A model generated the notes under the pieces. The model did no database searches and was not told the origin of the DNA. It saw only the letters and a program-made list of their open reading frames with translations. This document shows, one piece after another, positions 1-13,030 of a stretch of DNA of 64,000 nucleotides (positions are counted from its first letter, which is position 1; the number at the start of each line of letters is the position of its first letter). The DNA is taken from the NCBI RefSeq assembly GCF_004379255.2, contig NC_056047.1:17498293-17562292 (forward strand), in the 5' to 3' direction. Both the position numbers and the translations under genes were made by a program. This stretch comes from Salvia splendens (lineage: Eukaryota > Streptophyta > Magnoliopsida > Lamiales > Lamiaceae).

Positions 1-1
1 A

Positions 2-169
2 GCTTCATTTGGAAACAAAGGTAGGCGCGGAGGGGGGCGATTTGGAGGCCGTGATTTCAGAAGAGATTCTTCTTTCAATAGAGGCAACAACAACAGTGAC
101 TACCGTGGAGGAGGAGGAGGAGGAGGCGGCGGTGGCTATGGCGGAGGATACCCCAGTGCCTGGGATTAG
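2..169 (+). CDS. C-terminal end of a glycine/arginine-rich (RGG) protein, possibly a DEAD-box RNA helicase
   Basis: An open frame enters from the left edge and stops with TAG at 167-169. Its 55 codons read as arginine/glycine repeats (RRGGRFGGRDFRRD), then an asparagine-rich stretch, a run of nine glycines, YGGGY and a terminal PSAWD. Tails of this RGG/GAR type bind RNA and are common at the C-terminus of plant DEAD-box helicases and of nucleolar or hnRNP-like proteins. The catalytic part lies outside the window, so the family is inferred from composition only. A second open frame here (start 9) looks like a shadow, because the GGN periodicity belongs to frame 2. The gene converges on the next one, which is on the opposite strand. 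Confidence 0.55.
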   Translation, partial: ASFGNKGRRGGGRFGGRDFRRDSSFNRGNNNSDYRGGGGGGGGGGYGGGYPSAWD

Positions 170-1124
170 AGCATTTTTTAACTGTATGCTTAATGTTATG
201 ATGATGAAAGAGTACATATCAATATGATGAATATGATATGCTGTGTCAGTGATAAACAAAAAATCACTCCTTTTGACCTATTTTTCTTTTCATAATTACT
301 GAATTGTGTAATCCATATTGGATTACGGCAGAGATGTTATATGTCCGAGTTCGAGTACATACCTATTTACTGCTTAAATACAAATGTTGGTAGTTATTGT
401 TATTGTTTGATTTAATGTAACTTGTTTCTTGCTTGCATAAGCAAGACTTGATTACTTTGTATGAATTTTTGAGTTCTTGGAGACTTGCTTGTTAAATCAC
501 TGTGCTTAAACAACAACAAAGGAGGCACATTACAACTGCTTAGGCCTCTTGAGCTCAGAACTATTCTAATTTCTACCTGACGACTCCTATCATGATATTC
601 CTTCTTGTCAGAATCGGGGGCCTGCCTCCGAATCATATTCTTCTTCGTTTTCTTCTCCAAACTTCCTTCCGTGTCACTATCATCTACACTGTGAAGACAA
701 GGTGTCACCGTGAGTTCTACTTGGATAAATTAGACCCGTTCTCATGTTGCGAACAAGTATGTGGGTCGACCAGCTTACCCGCTGATAGCCTCTCTCGACG
801 CCACATTTGTGGTTCATTTGAGTGAGTTATGTATCCCAGGCTGAGGCCGGGACATCAAGGAAAATCCGAGTAAAGCCAACGGGAAAGATTAAACTCCTAG
901 TGTGACTTAATGTGGATGCATAAATCTTTAACAAAATAGCAAGATACACAAATCCTTAAGGAATTTCATTTTAGATGATCGTTGTATGTCAAGCAAATGA
1001 AAAAAGACAGTGGTAACAAGCAAATGAAAAAATCAATATAATGTAATAAAATTCCTATATCTTTTGCAGAGCAGGATTATTGTTTACACACTCAGGCTTC
1101 TTTGTATCACAAATCCACAATAAA
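170..1124. other. Intergenic stretch between two convergent genes
   Basis: This should hold the 3' UTR of the glycine-rich gene and, near 900-1124, the 3' UTR of the minus-strand gene. A moderately GC-rich part (about 600-870) has short open frames on both strands but no recognisable protein. I see no repeat or RNA gene. Confidence 0.5.
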
Positions 1125-4100
1125 TTAGAAAATAGAAAACTTTATGCCATTACTCGCAGAAAACAAATTGTATTCTTCTATGGACTCTTTTGCATTGCAG
1201 GGATGGGGGCTCTTCTCTGACGAATCACCACCTCGTCCACCTTTCAAGGTGACAGCCTCCTCAGTTTTGAATCCTACAGGGCCACCAAAATGGAAGAGAG
1301 AGAAATCATCATTCCCCTTCTCACACTTGACATCCTCTGCAACTGACGAATCTATGTTGTAATCCTTTGTGTATGCTACATTAGCCACAGTGGGGAAAAC
1401 AGGCATATGAACAGGAGTTATTAGCGGCGGAGGGAGATGCTGTAAGCCCCCGTACTGCATCAACTGTGCATTTGTGTTCAAGTCGTACCCACACCTGTTG
1501 GGATATAAGTAATGGTTGGGGTAGTGAAAGGACATTAATCCATTAGTAAGGCTGGCTGGCCAAGAGACCGGAGCTTGATGGTAATAAGCCATTGTTTGGG
1601 CCTGATAGATGGGACACTGTATGCTCTGATTCTGCGTCATAGTGGGAAGCACGATTTGAGGCTGAGCATCCACAACAGCATCTGCTTTCCCGCTCTTGCA
1701 ATATACGGCTGTTTCTGCAGGCAAACTGCTCAAAGAAGCTCGTTCCTGGTTGTTAGAATCATGTGCTCTGGTTGTAATCCGATCGCCCACAACTTTGTGA
1801 CACTCAGCAAACCTACTTTCGAGACAATGCAGCATATCTCTTCCCTCAGAGGTTTGGCTAGACTCTTCTGAATCTGATGTGGATGTTGTTTCCAGATTAG
1901 AGTGGTTTAAGGAGAATGTATTGCTGTCGCCTTCACTGAGGCATGAAGAGCAGCTGCGGGAGTTGGAAGATCTGCTCAGCAATGACCCTTCTGTCCTGAG
2001 TGGAGGTCTATCCATGAAACATAACTTGCCATCCTCCGGTTCTTCCACCTTTATGTAATTCTCAGACTTTTTCATTGAATAAAATCCATTTCCAGACTTT
2101 GCCAAGTCCCCCAGTTCTATGTCCTCGTTATTAGTTTCAATCGAAGTATCTGTCAATTCACAAGAAGTAGCAGTACCAGATGATTCAGTAACTTGATCAG
2201 ATTCAGTAGCTTCAACTTTGGGCTTCAAGGCAACATCAGATCCTAGGTTGCTTTGAGCACCTTTTTTTTGTGAATCCAAAGGTTCCCAGACTTTCTTTGT
2301 AACAGGTGAGTTGCCACAGTTGACGTTGGCTTTAACTCGTCCATTAATCTCACGCGCGCACTCAACTTGAGTGCACTTCCCTCGATGATATGATTTTGAA
2401 ATGTCACAAGAAGACTCCAACTTATTCTCATATTTAGGCTCTCCAGTTGATCTCGTCGTATGCGACTCTGGCCTTGCTCGATAGTCGTTAGGATGGTTAC
2501 AACTACAAACATGGGAATCACATCTGTCACCTACTCTACACTGAAGTTTTTCACTCAACTTTGGATGATATCTAGGATTTAACTTTGCAGTATTCGTTCT
2601 TAACAGCTTATCGAAGCAATTATTGCTCCTAGTGGAATCAAAACCATCAGCATGAATTCTTGATTCATACTTGCCAGTAGTGACTTCAGTCTCTGGCATT
2701 GCTGTACCCTTTCTCCTATCAGACCACTTTGAAGTCAAATCCTGCTCAGTATCTTTATGTAACCTTGGTTTCCTGCGAGAATACCTACAGTGGTTATATG
2801 GCAAAGAGGCCTTAAAATCTCTGGTATTTCCAGATTCCTCTTCCAATATATCTTCAAGGTGATTTTCCACATTTGGCGAACTGTAATCCATAAAATATTC
2901 TTCATCTTGAATGTCAGGGAACAAAGGACTGGGTAGGGGGGTAGCTTCCCCTGTTTCCATAGTACAATCTCTGGTGTTCTCAACATTGACACTGTCATCA
3001 GAGCAAGGTTCTGCCTCATCTCGAGTATCAAGAACCACAGGATCTGTATTCGATTCAGCACATCTCCTTTCTTTGGTTTCTTTCTCTCTTAATCTTTCCT
3101 TTCTGCGCACCTTTTTCTCCCTCTCTTTTGTTCTCCTGCGCTCCTTGCGCTCTTCATCTTCACGCTTCTCCTTTTCTTCTTCTTCAAGTAGTTTCATCTG
3201 TAAATAGAGAATTGAATGGGAAAAGTGAGAGTCAATCCAAACTCCAGAAAAAAAAATATCAAACTAGATAGATAGTTGCTGCAGACTAAAAATTACAGAT
3301 GAAAGCACCTGCTTTTCTAAAGTGATGATTTCTTTGCACGCCACATGCACACGCTCTTCCAGCAATTCCAAAGCAAGACAAACAAATATACTCTGTGCAT
3401 TTTTTTGGGCAGTCCCCTCCCTAAAAGCCTTCTCAACCTGCAGGAACACCTGCCAAGTTAGGAAAATTCGCAGAGCTAATAACAAGTACATCCACTAAAG
3501 AAAATTTTAAACATTAAACAAGCTCATAAACATATATTACTCCATGATGAAACTAATTTAGAAATTATACTTCACTTTACAAACAGCTTGAAAACTAGTA
3601 AAGTTAAAGTAGGTGCTTAAGATTCAAATGATCATTCGTGTTGGAAACTCAGAATTCTGACTGCATGCAAATATTTCAAAACTAAATTTGTAAGGACGGA
3701 GAAATAAACATAATAAACATACCTGTTCCTTGAAGATGACAGTTGCAGCATCTAGGAGAAATTCTCTAGCAAGTTCGGGACTCTTTGCATGTGTCTGGGG
3801 ACGAGAGCACTCATCATCAAGCTCATTTCCATCCTTATCCATGGAGTCATCATCCTGGAAAGGATATTTATAAATCACAATATCAGGGATGGAATAGGCT
3901 TAGCAGGAATGAACTAAGTGTGGAGAAGAAAACATCAAGCAAATCCTTCTTTTGAACAAGCTGCTAACCTCTTCTTCCTTGGCCTCCTCTGCATGCTCAA
4001 AGAATCTTCTGATATTTTCCCCTATTATAATTCTTACATATCCATCACCAACAGCTAGCCTGCAGTGAGCACATTGCTGCCCATGCAAAGAAAGAGCTTT

Positions 4101-6612
4101 CACACACAGTTCTTTGCATCGTCCATCCATTTTCCAAGCCCTTAGAGTTATGTAGCAAGCATTCAGACCACTTAGATCTACACCATTCACTTGAACCCTT
4201 ACTCGCAGCCCAACATTTTTAAAGTCCAAGATATCAGATTTTCCTTCTCCAGTTCCAATAGCCCATTCAAAGTGATGATACGTTCCACAAGCATCTGAAA
4301 ATGTTTGATGCCAATCAGCTCGAACTGTATCGTGAGAAACCTGAGAATTGAAATAAATGATGCATCATTAAGTATTGTAGGAACAGGATATCAAATTCCC
4401 AAAGAATGATAGACAATCCAGATGATTGTGCACCTCATATTGGAAGGCAGAATCTGCTGAACAAAGCCAGCTGGTACAACAAGGATCCTTTCTCATGCGC
4501 TTCAGCTCTTTTAGCTCCTTAAATTCACGTATCACATTTTTTCGACAATCTCTGCAAAACCTTTTGCTGTCAAACCTGCAAAAAGGGAATTCAGAAGTTG
4601 CTTCAGAAATGAACTCAAATTGGGTTGTCCTAGAACCAACATTTGAATAAGAAGTTCATTGACCTATTTCAAATGAATGTGTGGCTAAAACGTGAAAAAC
4701 TAGTCAGATGATAAAATCACAACAAAACTCACCATTCCCTGATATTCTGAAATGATCGCTACAAATTTAATCATGAGACAACTTTACGCTTAACACCAAT
4801 TTATGTACGCTGAAGCATCTCGTGTAGCAATAAAGATTTAGAAAACTTACTTTAGAATTGACATAAATACCTGGCTAAGAGGAAACCAAACTAGCTTCCA
4901 GTACTATAAGTTTAATAATCAACAAAAAAGGTAGGAGCTAGTAGATATTTGCTGTCAAGCATGGGAACTCCAACTAATGTTTTGGTTGAATATTAAGATG
5001 AGATAAGACATACATATACAAATCTATACCATATTTTTTTGAGTTAGGCTAACTATGGCACCCTAAGTTAGTCTATAGAATTATTCTTTAAATGTTGTGT
5101 ACTACCAAAACAAATGAGTTAGCCTAGGTCTAAAGATCTTACTGTGCTAGCTGTAACCATTATGGCATCCTTGTCCAATGGAGAGTGGAGACAAGGTATT
5201 AAGCAGGGAACTCAAAACTAGAATAAGCCAATGTTTAACAGAAAAGACATACTATATCCTTACAACATGAACAGATTGGCGTCTTTACATTTGTTTAATA
5301 CTGTTATAGTCATTCAAGAGCAAGTAAATAGAAAACTAACAAGGAAAAAGGGTGGCACACCTAAACATGAGTTTTTCAATAAAGTCCTCTTCTTTCATCC
5401 TCAGAAGAGATTGTTGAGTCTCTGCTCCAAGGGCTGACCAAAAGTTAACCAATGTTTTCACTGATAATCTAGCAGTGTGAAGAGCACACGTTTCTCTTGT
5501 TACATGTACTCTACCATATCCTGTAATTCCTTGGCTTATCCATCCCCGGCCACCTCCTCCGCATGCATTAGGATAGAGTAACTTGCGTTGTCTTTCCCTT
5601 CCACGTGCACTGTCAAATACCTGATTCATATTAAAGGTAATTAAGCCTAAGGTTTGCACTAAAGAAGATAAAACTATGCAAAGTCGACAATTACATTTTG
5701 GAGACCCTTCAAAGACTTTGAGTGAAGGTAACAGTCCAAAAGCGTCACTGTCCCTTCCCTGGATGTGGTTAATCCACCCCACGGATGGATAGACGGATCT
5801 ATCACATTGTCTTGGCGCTCATTATCAATACACAAGTTTCCACAGTCCTGCTGTAGAGACTTTCCATACATAACAATCTGTAAAAAACTTTCAAGCAACA
5901 ACCCATTGCACCTTGAGCAGTACATATTCTTACGAGCATGCTCAAACAGTGTCTGTTTGTCAATCCTCATAAGTTTCTGCCGAGCTTGTGTTGACAGTTC
6001 ACACCAAAACTGCACGAAAAAATATAAAAAGAGAGAAACTTAAGAATAAGATGAGAATCACAAACGAAGCAAGGAAATGTCTGGCCTAAATGAACAAAAA
6101 AAGACTATACTCATGGAATTTGAACATGACTAGTATAATCTATAAAGGCATTTGAATTTTTCAAACGGATTGATGCAGCAAATGTATGCAAAAACACTAT
6201 CAATCTTTGTTTAACTTTCAAGTCCTAACCCACCAAAATCAGTACAAACAGAGTGGTAACCTTAGGCTCAACCTCAACAACTGCTTCACCCCCACCAAAC
6301 AAAATGAATTTAAACATAGAACAAATGCGAGTAAAATTTGAATTGACATCCATATAGCATTGCCAGATTCATTTAATTCAACTCTCAATCATATCCAATT
6401 CAACCCTACAACCTCCCAAACAAAATACTGAAGCTGAACTCACCCCATACCGTCAACAAAAAACTGGCAAAAACACATTAAACCGGTTCAAAATTAAATT
6501 CATATCGAACTGGAATGTACATTAGCTGATAAAATACCTTCTGCAGCTGATTGTGATAAAGAGTCGCATTAGAACCGCCGCAAACATTATTCTTCTGCAC
6601 AATCCCAGGCAT
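1125..6612 (-). CDS. NST1-like conserved plant protein (eight exons, about 1165 aa)
   Basis: Exons on the minus strand, all with GT-AG introns and matching phases: 6612-6538, 6009-5695, 5620-5361, 4575-4434, 4340-3969, 3854-3723, 3437-3309 and 3197-1125. The N-terminal third carries conserved blocks of a plant family often labelled 'stress response protein NST1-like': QLQKFWCELS, paired cysteines (MYCSRCNGLL, FCRDCRKNV, CAHCRLAVGDG) and an acidic FFEHAEEAKEEE. From residue 476 a Glu/Lys/Arg-rich stretch forms a likely long coiled coil, followed by a Ser-rich disordered region and a Pro/Tyr-rich C-terminus. Start: an in-frame ATG exists upstream at 6768, but family members begin near MPGIVQ, so 6612 is preferred. 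The molecular function is unknown to me; the cysteine pairs may bind zinc, and the NST1 name rests on weak coiled-coil similarity to a yeast protein. Confidence 0.85.
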
Positions 6613-8640
6613 TCTGTCTCCTAATATCGATTCCTCTAGCAACCAATCCTCATTTCCAGGAGCCAAATCCCCTCCAAACACCCAGAGGCAATTGGCGAAA
6701 GAATGAATTAAAGCGACCGCAGAGGCGGATATGCAAATGAAGTCCGTATCAGTAGAGAAGGATTGCAAACGACTTCTCCTTATAGAATCAGCGCATCTGT
6801 GTGTTACTGATTGAGAAATGCAATGAGATTGTTATCCGGCGATGAATTCCAATTTAGGTATTTACAGAGAAGAGAACAGAAGAGGGGTTTTGCCGTTTTG
6901 GTGTGTTTTGCGTCGGCGTTGGTATACATTTTATTTTTAATGGGACAAAGGAGGGGTAAATATGTACCTAATACAAAATGTATCACATTTGTTTCATATT
7001 ACTATAAAAAGCTTGAAGTTGATATAAATCATACAAAAAGTTTTATTTCGTGTTTCAATTTAGTACATTCTGTTATATGTGTTTAAACGGCGTTAATTTT
7101 TTATTATTTATTTATATTTTGGAGGTGACTTGTGAAATTATTAAGAATAAGTACTTTAGAAGGTTGCTTAGAATTATATGATTCTTTATACATACATGAA
7201 TGTAGTGAATATTTGAGATAATGTTAACTTACAAACAAAAGTTATACCTCAAAATATAATGAAACAATATTATTTTCTTTAGAAGAGTGCTACTATAATT
7301 TGTAGTGGTATTTAATGAATTTCAATTTACAACTAAATGAGTAAATGGTGTGGACATCATTTTTATTACTAATTTGGATTTTGAAAATGGTGACCACATT
7401 TCACGTTTATTTAGTAGTACTACGTTTTAACAATCAAAATGGAAGTTCGAGAAAAAGTTGGTTTAGATTTCAAATTGTCATGTTCAAGTTTGAGCAGTAA
7501 AATTTTGCGTTGATTCCTTTTCTGTATTTCAAGATATCTTTCTTGTTCTTTTCTTTTTCTTTTTCTTTTCCTTTTACCGAATTCTCTACTATTGCAAGAA
7601 GATGTGTTTTCATTGCTTTATATTTTTATTACCACAAATGGGAGTATAGAGTATATTGATACATAAAAATCGATGATATTTTAATATTTTCTAAAAATAA
7701 AAGTAGCATATGACACAAATCAATTACTTGAATGATGTACGTAGGGACACATTCTTGTGACCGCTCACCTCCCTGTGAGCGCAGTTGTGCGGGTACTAAA
7801 CCGGAATCCGACCTAAAATCTTAATTAAAGCTAGACATTAAATGTTTCTCTCTTCCTCTCTCGATTATATTGGATGGTGCAACGGTGAAGGCAGGACGTT
7901 AAAGTAGCAGGAGATGACGGCCGGCTATGGAGGTGGACGCTGTGAGGGACATGCCAAATGTGGCAGAGGAGAACTAGAGAAGATGAGCAACGTGCATATG
8001 CGCTTAGTGCCTATGCAAGTTTTAGTTATATATAAAAAATAGAAAATGATATTAATAAAATAGAAATATGAGGTGGAGTGATATGATGTAGCACAAAGTA
8101 AAAATAGGCATAAGTGCTTTTTCATTTAGGCATAACAAGGGTATAAAAGTAGTTTAACAATTCCGTAATTTGGGCCTAAAAAATAATGGCCTTTAAATTT
8201 ATTACTAGTACTTATTTAGTTGGGCATATCGGCCCTCATTGTAGCCGGGCCCTGATTTTCTATCTTGGCCTTTTAATATTGATAATAATGTTTTGAGGAT
8301 TAATGGTCTTAAATAGTACTACTAGTACCATAAACTATCATATCAAGATTAGAAAAAGGAAAAACATATGGCATGTAGAACTAAAACAAATAAATCAAGC
8401 AATGCCTCAACAAATATTTACCTTTTTATTATAGTAATATAAATAAAACTATTAATCTAGTCATATTTATCCACTTAGTTAAGCGGTGGAAATCAATACA
8501 ATATTTTATGGCTGATGAAAAAAATGCATATTCCAATAATATTTTACCAAATTAATTTGAATATATTACTTTTTTTTTTCCCGTTGTGGGATATTTAGTG
8601 AGGAGCGTGATATTAAGTTAAAGGTCTAAGATGTTTGTAG
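6613..8640. other. AT-rich 5' flank and intergenic region
   Basis: The first 200 bases hold the 5' leader of the NST1-like gene, including an in-frame upstream ATG at 6768. The rest is AT-rich DNA with a pyrimidine tract near 7550-7575 and no convincing coding region, RNA gene or bounded transposon. Open frames here are short and lack family similarity. Confidence 0.5.
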
Positions 8641-9221
8641 CAGCCCAACTCCAACAACTCCAAACTCGTGGCCCAACTATCCCACCTAATAAATCAGTAT
8701 CCGCTCCTAGTGTTGGCCCAAAGGACTACATTTTTTGGGATTCCTTTCAACGATATATTATCTCATTTCAACTCTCTTTTACTTTCTCCATTTTTTTTCT
8801 CTATCTTTGATCCCTCGCTTTTTGGTCTTCTCTTTCGCTTTTACTAGAAATCATCTCGACCTAGATCAGAAACTTTTTTTGTGACTTCTCTGATCAAATC
8901 TTCTCACTTATTTTTTTGTTGTGAGTGTGTGAGATAGATTGTTCCATTCTAAGGCAATTCAGTTTCGAGGATTGCATGATTAGTTACTTGTGAACTTAAG
9001 GTCTTCAAGGAACTAGGATTTCAGAGGGTGCGTGAGAGGCTTACACCTTATAACATGTCGGCGCGTGCGCGTGTGTGTAACGGTTGTCAATGGTTTGGCG
9101 AGCAGAGTTATGGGTTAAACTAGTTGTCTCACATGTTGAGATCCTCACTAAAGGGACCTTTTCACAGTTGTGTTGTACGATACTGAGCCTTATATGTATC
9201 TTGTTATATTTATTGGAGTAC
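8641..9221. other. Unassigned sequence joined to the 5' side of a truncated copia element
   Basis: Pyrimidine-rich DNA (8750-8900) is followed by a GTGTGT-rich part (8920-9080). It runs directly into the copia reading frame at about 9222, but it is not the missing LTR: nothing here matches the LTR at 12731. It could be the leader of another retroelement or unrelated DNA brought in by a deletion. Confidence 0.35.
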
Positions 9222-12200
9222 TTTTGGGTAGGGATTCGAAAGTGACGCTGGAAGAAGTGTATTCGGCTTTGAAGCTAAAGATTGCTCAGAAATCCTCAGT
9301 TAAAGTTGTTGATCAGGCGGCAGAAAGTCTCAACATAAAAGCTGGTGGGAAAAGGTACCAGAAATTCAAGAAATCTGGCAATGATAAATCGAAAACAAAG
9401 CCTCAAAAGGACTCAAATCAAAAGGAGACCAGAAGCTGTTTCTGGTGCAAGAAACCAGGTCATATTAAGAGGGATTGTCATGCCTGGAAAAGAAAGCAAG
9501 CCGAGGAAGGAAAGGAGGAAGTTGCAGCTGCTGTGACAGAGGAAATTGAAGAAGCTAGAGCACTGAGCGTTGTGGAAAGAGGCCCATTATCAAGATTGTG
9601 GATAATGGACTCTGGATGCAGCTTCCATATGTCCTTATGTGTTGAGTGGTTTTCTGATCTGAGAGAATCCAATGGAACAGTCCTGTTAGGTGATGACCAC
9701 GTTTGTGAGGTCAAGGGCATAGGAAACATATGCCTCAAGATGGAGAATGGATGCTTGAGGAAACTTACAGAAGTCAGGTACATACCATCCATCAAAAGAA
9801 ATCTTGTTTCATTGGGTCTGCTTGAGAGAAGTGGCTACAAATTGACTCTATTTGGGGGTGAGATGCTGGTAACCAAGGATGGAGAAGTGATGATGAAAGC
9901 CGTTAGAAAGAATGTGCTATATTATCTCCTAGCAGAAGCTGTAAATGGATCAGTAAATCTCACTCAGCAATCCATTGATTGGCATGCAAGGCTGGGTCAT
10001 GTGGGTGAAGCAGGCATTAAGGAGCTTGCCAAGAAAGGAGTCATTGAGTTTTCTGATAACCAGATGAGCAAGAATATGGGAACTTGTGAGGAGTGTATAC
10101 TGGGGAAAAGTAGAAAGATACCATATGGAGTGGGTAAACACATATCCACTGAGCCACTGCAGTATGTACATAGTGACATATGGGGACCATCTCCAGTCAA
10201 GAGCATTGGGGGAGGCAGATACTTCCTATCATTTGTTGATGACTTCTCAAGGAAATTGTGGATAATTGTGATGAAAGAAAAGTCAGAGACATTTCAGAAA
10301 TTCAAAGAATGGTGTGCAGAAGTGGAGCTTGAATCTGGGAGGTCTCTGAGATGTCTCAGAACAGACAACGGTTTGGAGTTCCTGTCCTCTGAATTTGATA
10401 ATTTCTGTAAGAGCAGGGGGATCAAAAGGCATAGGACGGTTCCTCACAACCCCCAACAAAATGGGGTTGCTGAAAGAGCAAACATAACAGTGTTGGAAAG
10501 GGTGAGGTGCATGCTAATTTCCTCTGGTATATCCAAGCCATTTTGGGCTGAAGCTGCTTCCACAGCAGCTGTGCTCATCAACTAATGTCCATCTTCTGCA
10601 ATTGGAAATGACACACCTGATAAGAGATGGTATGGAACTGATGGGGATTACTCAAAATTAAGACCTTTAGGGTGCAGGGCCTATGCTCACATAAAGCAAG
10701 GCAAGCTAGAGCCAAGGGCTCTAAGGTGTGTGATGCTTGGCTATCAGAAAGGTGTAAGGGGGTATAGGCTGTGGTGTTGTGAGGATGGTAATAAGAAGGT
10801 AATCATAAGCAGAGATGTGGTCTTCAAAGAATCAGAAATGCCATTTGCCATTAGAGAAGACCAGAGAACTCATTTTGAGGTGGAGGCTCACAGAGAGAAT
10901 GTAAGTGAGCCCCAGAATGTCTCAGAAAGTGATACTGATGCAGGACCTGCTAGTGATCCAAACAACACAAGAAAATCCCAGAGAGTGGTAGCAAGAGACA
11001 GGCCCAGAAGAGTTATCAAGCTCCCATCAAGATTCAATGATTTTGATATGATGCATTATGCATTGGCAGTGGCTGAACAAATGGAGTTCCATGAACCATC
11101 TTCATACAAGGAGGCTCTGAGAAGTCCAGAAAAGGACAAATGGTTGCAAGCTATCCAAGAAGAGATTGATAGCTTGTATAAAAATCAGACATGGATTCTG
11201 GTATTAAGACCCAATGATCAGAAAACAGTGGGTTGCAAATGGATTTTCAAGAAGAAAATCGAAGCCTTCAACAATGATCAGGTGAGATTCAAAGAAAGGC
11301 TGGTTGCTAAAGGGTATACTCAGAAGGAGGGAGTGGATTACAATGAAATATTCTCCCCCGTTGTCAAGCACAGCTCAATCAGGCTGCTGCTTGCCATTGT
11401 TGCACATAGAGGCCGGGAATTGCAGCAATTGGATGTGAAAACAGCTTTTCTTCATGGAGAATTGGAGGAAAAGATCTATATGGAGCAGCCACCTGGATTT
11501 GTGAAGGCTGGAGATGAAGGGAAGGTATGCTTGCTGAGAAGAAGCCTTTATGGTCTGAAACAAAGCTCTAGACAGTGGCATCTGAGGTTTAATGAGTTTA
11601 TTCTGAAGATAGGTTTTGAGAAATCCCTCTATGATCACTGTGTTTTCATTAAGAAGAGAAATGGGATTGCTGTGGTCTATCTACTCTTATATGTAGATGA
11701 CATGCTGATATCTGCTGAGCACATGGAAGAGATGGAGAGAGTGAAGGCTGATCTCAGAAAAGAGTTTGACATGAAGGATCTGGGCAATGCAAAGAAGATC
11801 TTGGGCATGGAAATCATAAGAGACAGAGATAAATGGAAGATATGGCTGACACAAAAAGGCTATCTCAAGAGTGTACTTGAGAAGTTTCAGATAAGTGCAG
11901 GTAAACCAGTTTCTGTTCCTCTCAGCCAACAATTCAGACTCAGTGTGAACCAGAGTCCACAAGATGATGATGAAAGGAGAGCAATGGATAAAATTCCTTA
12001 TGCAAACATGGTGGGAAGCATAATGTACACCATGGTTTGCACCAGGCCAGACATCAGCCATGCAGTGAGTGTAGCTAGCAGGTATATGGCAGACCCGGGT
12101 TTAGAGCATTGGCATGCTTTAAAATGGATAATGAGGTACTTGAATGGTACTCAGGGCTATGGGATCATGTTTGGTGGAGATCAAGTGGAGGTGGAGCAGC

Positions 12201-12670
12201 CTCTAATGGGGTTTTGTGACTCTGATTTTGCCACAAACCTTGACACAAGAAAGTCACAATTTGGATATGTGTTTTGCTTATATGGTTCTGCAGTCAGCTG
12301 GAAATCAAGCCTTCAATCAGTGGTGGCTCTCTCCACAACCGAAGCTGAGTACATTGCCTTAGCAGAGGCTGTGAAAGAAAGCCTATGGTTGAAAGGGATG
12401 TGTTCTGATTTTGGGATCAATCAAAGTGCAGTGACTGTGCTGTGTGATTCAAATAGTGCAATCTGCTTATCAAAGCACCAAACTTTCCATGAAAGAAGTA
12501 AGCATGTGGATGTGAAGCTACATTTCATAAGAGATGAAGTGGAGAGGGGATATGTCAGAGTGGTGAAAGTAGCAACAGAAGATAATGCCTCTGATATGCT
12601 CACCAAAGTGCTACCTGCAGCAAAGGTGAAACACTGCATGGAGAAGATCAGTATGGTTCGGTTTGAATGA
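9222..12670 (+). pseudogene. Copia gag-pol polyprotein remnant with one nonsense codon
   Basis: One reading frame runs the whole length, interrupted only by TAA at 10583-10585 inside the integrase C-terminal region. Visible parts in order: late gag, zinc knuckle CFWCKKPGHIKRDC (about 9438-9479), protease WIMDSGCS (about 9600), pre-integrase histidines and cysteines (WHARLGH, CEECILGKS), integrase core residues in DIWGP, RTDNGLEF and QNGVAERA, reverse transcriptase with LLYVDDMLIS (about 11685-11715), and RNase H with CDSDFA and STTEAEY. The frame upstream of 9222 (to 9170) is not gag. The closest relative in the window is the polyprotein at 54182-58135. Confidence 0.85.
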
Positions 12671-12730
12671 TGGGAAAGGATTGGAGATGATTCAGGTGTT
12701 GTGGCAAGATATGTCCCAAAGGTGGAGATT

Positions 12731-13030
12731 TGTTGGGATTTGGGGCATATTTGCAAAAACTAAAGAACTCAAAGGACCAGAATGCAAATTTGTATGAGTT
12801 AAGTTTTCTCAGAATTTGTAATCGAGCTTGTTGAGATTGAGGGTTGTCAATCTAACATCTTGTGATTTCTCCATATTTTCTAAGAGAAAAAGATTCCCAT
12901 TCATTCTTCAATCCAAGTTCTTGTGTGTTCTTATTTGGTGTTCATCATTCGATCGTTTGTGTATTTCATTTCTTCATATCGTTTCCATTTCCGATCTTGA
13001 CTGAGCTCGAGATCATTGGCAAGTATCACA
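12731..13030 (+). repeat. 3' LTR of the truncated copia
   Basis: It begins TGTTGGGATTTGGGG directly after the polypurine tract AAAGGTGGAGATT. The start resembles that of the young copia LTR (TGTTATGAGGATTGGGG). The end is placed at …agtatcaca by the TG…CA rule only, since no partner LTR remains. Confidence 0.5.

Larger units (their letters stand above)
9222..13030 (+). mobile_element. Ty1-copia retrotransposon, 5'-truncated
   Basis: Gag (C-terminal part), protease, integrase, reverse transcriptase and RNase H are present in copia order. They are followed by a purine tract (12718-12730) and a 3' LTR that starts TGTTGGG at 12731. The 5' LTR, primer site and roughly the first 175 codons of gag are missing compared with the complete element at 53602-58706, which belongs to the same family on the opposite strand. 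Without a 5' LTR this copy cannot be mobile. The right end at about 13030 (…atcaca) is a guess. Confidence 0.8.

Noticed and set aside
592..825. 77-aa plus-strand frame in the first intergenic region
   Set aside because: No family motif, and overlapping frames on the other strand are equally open.
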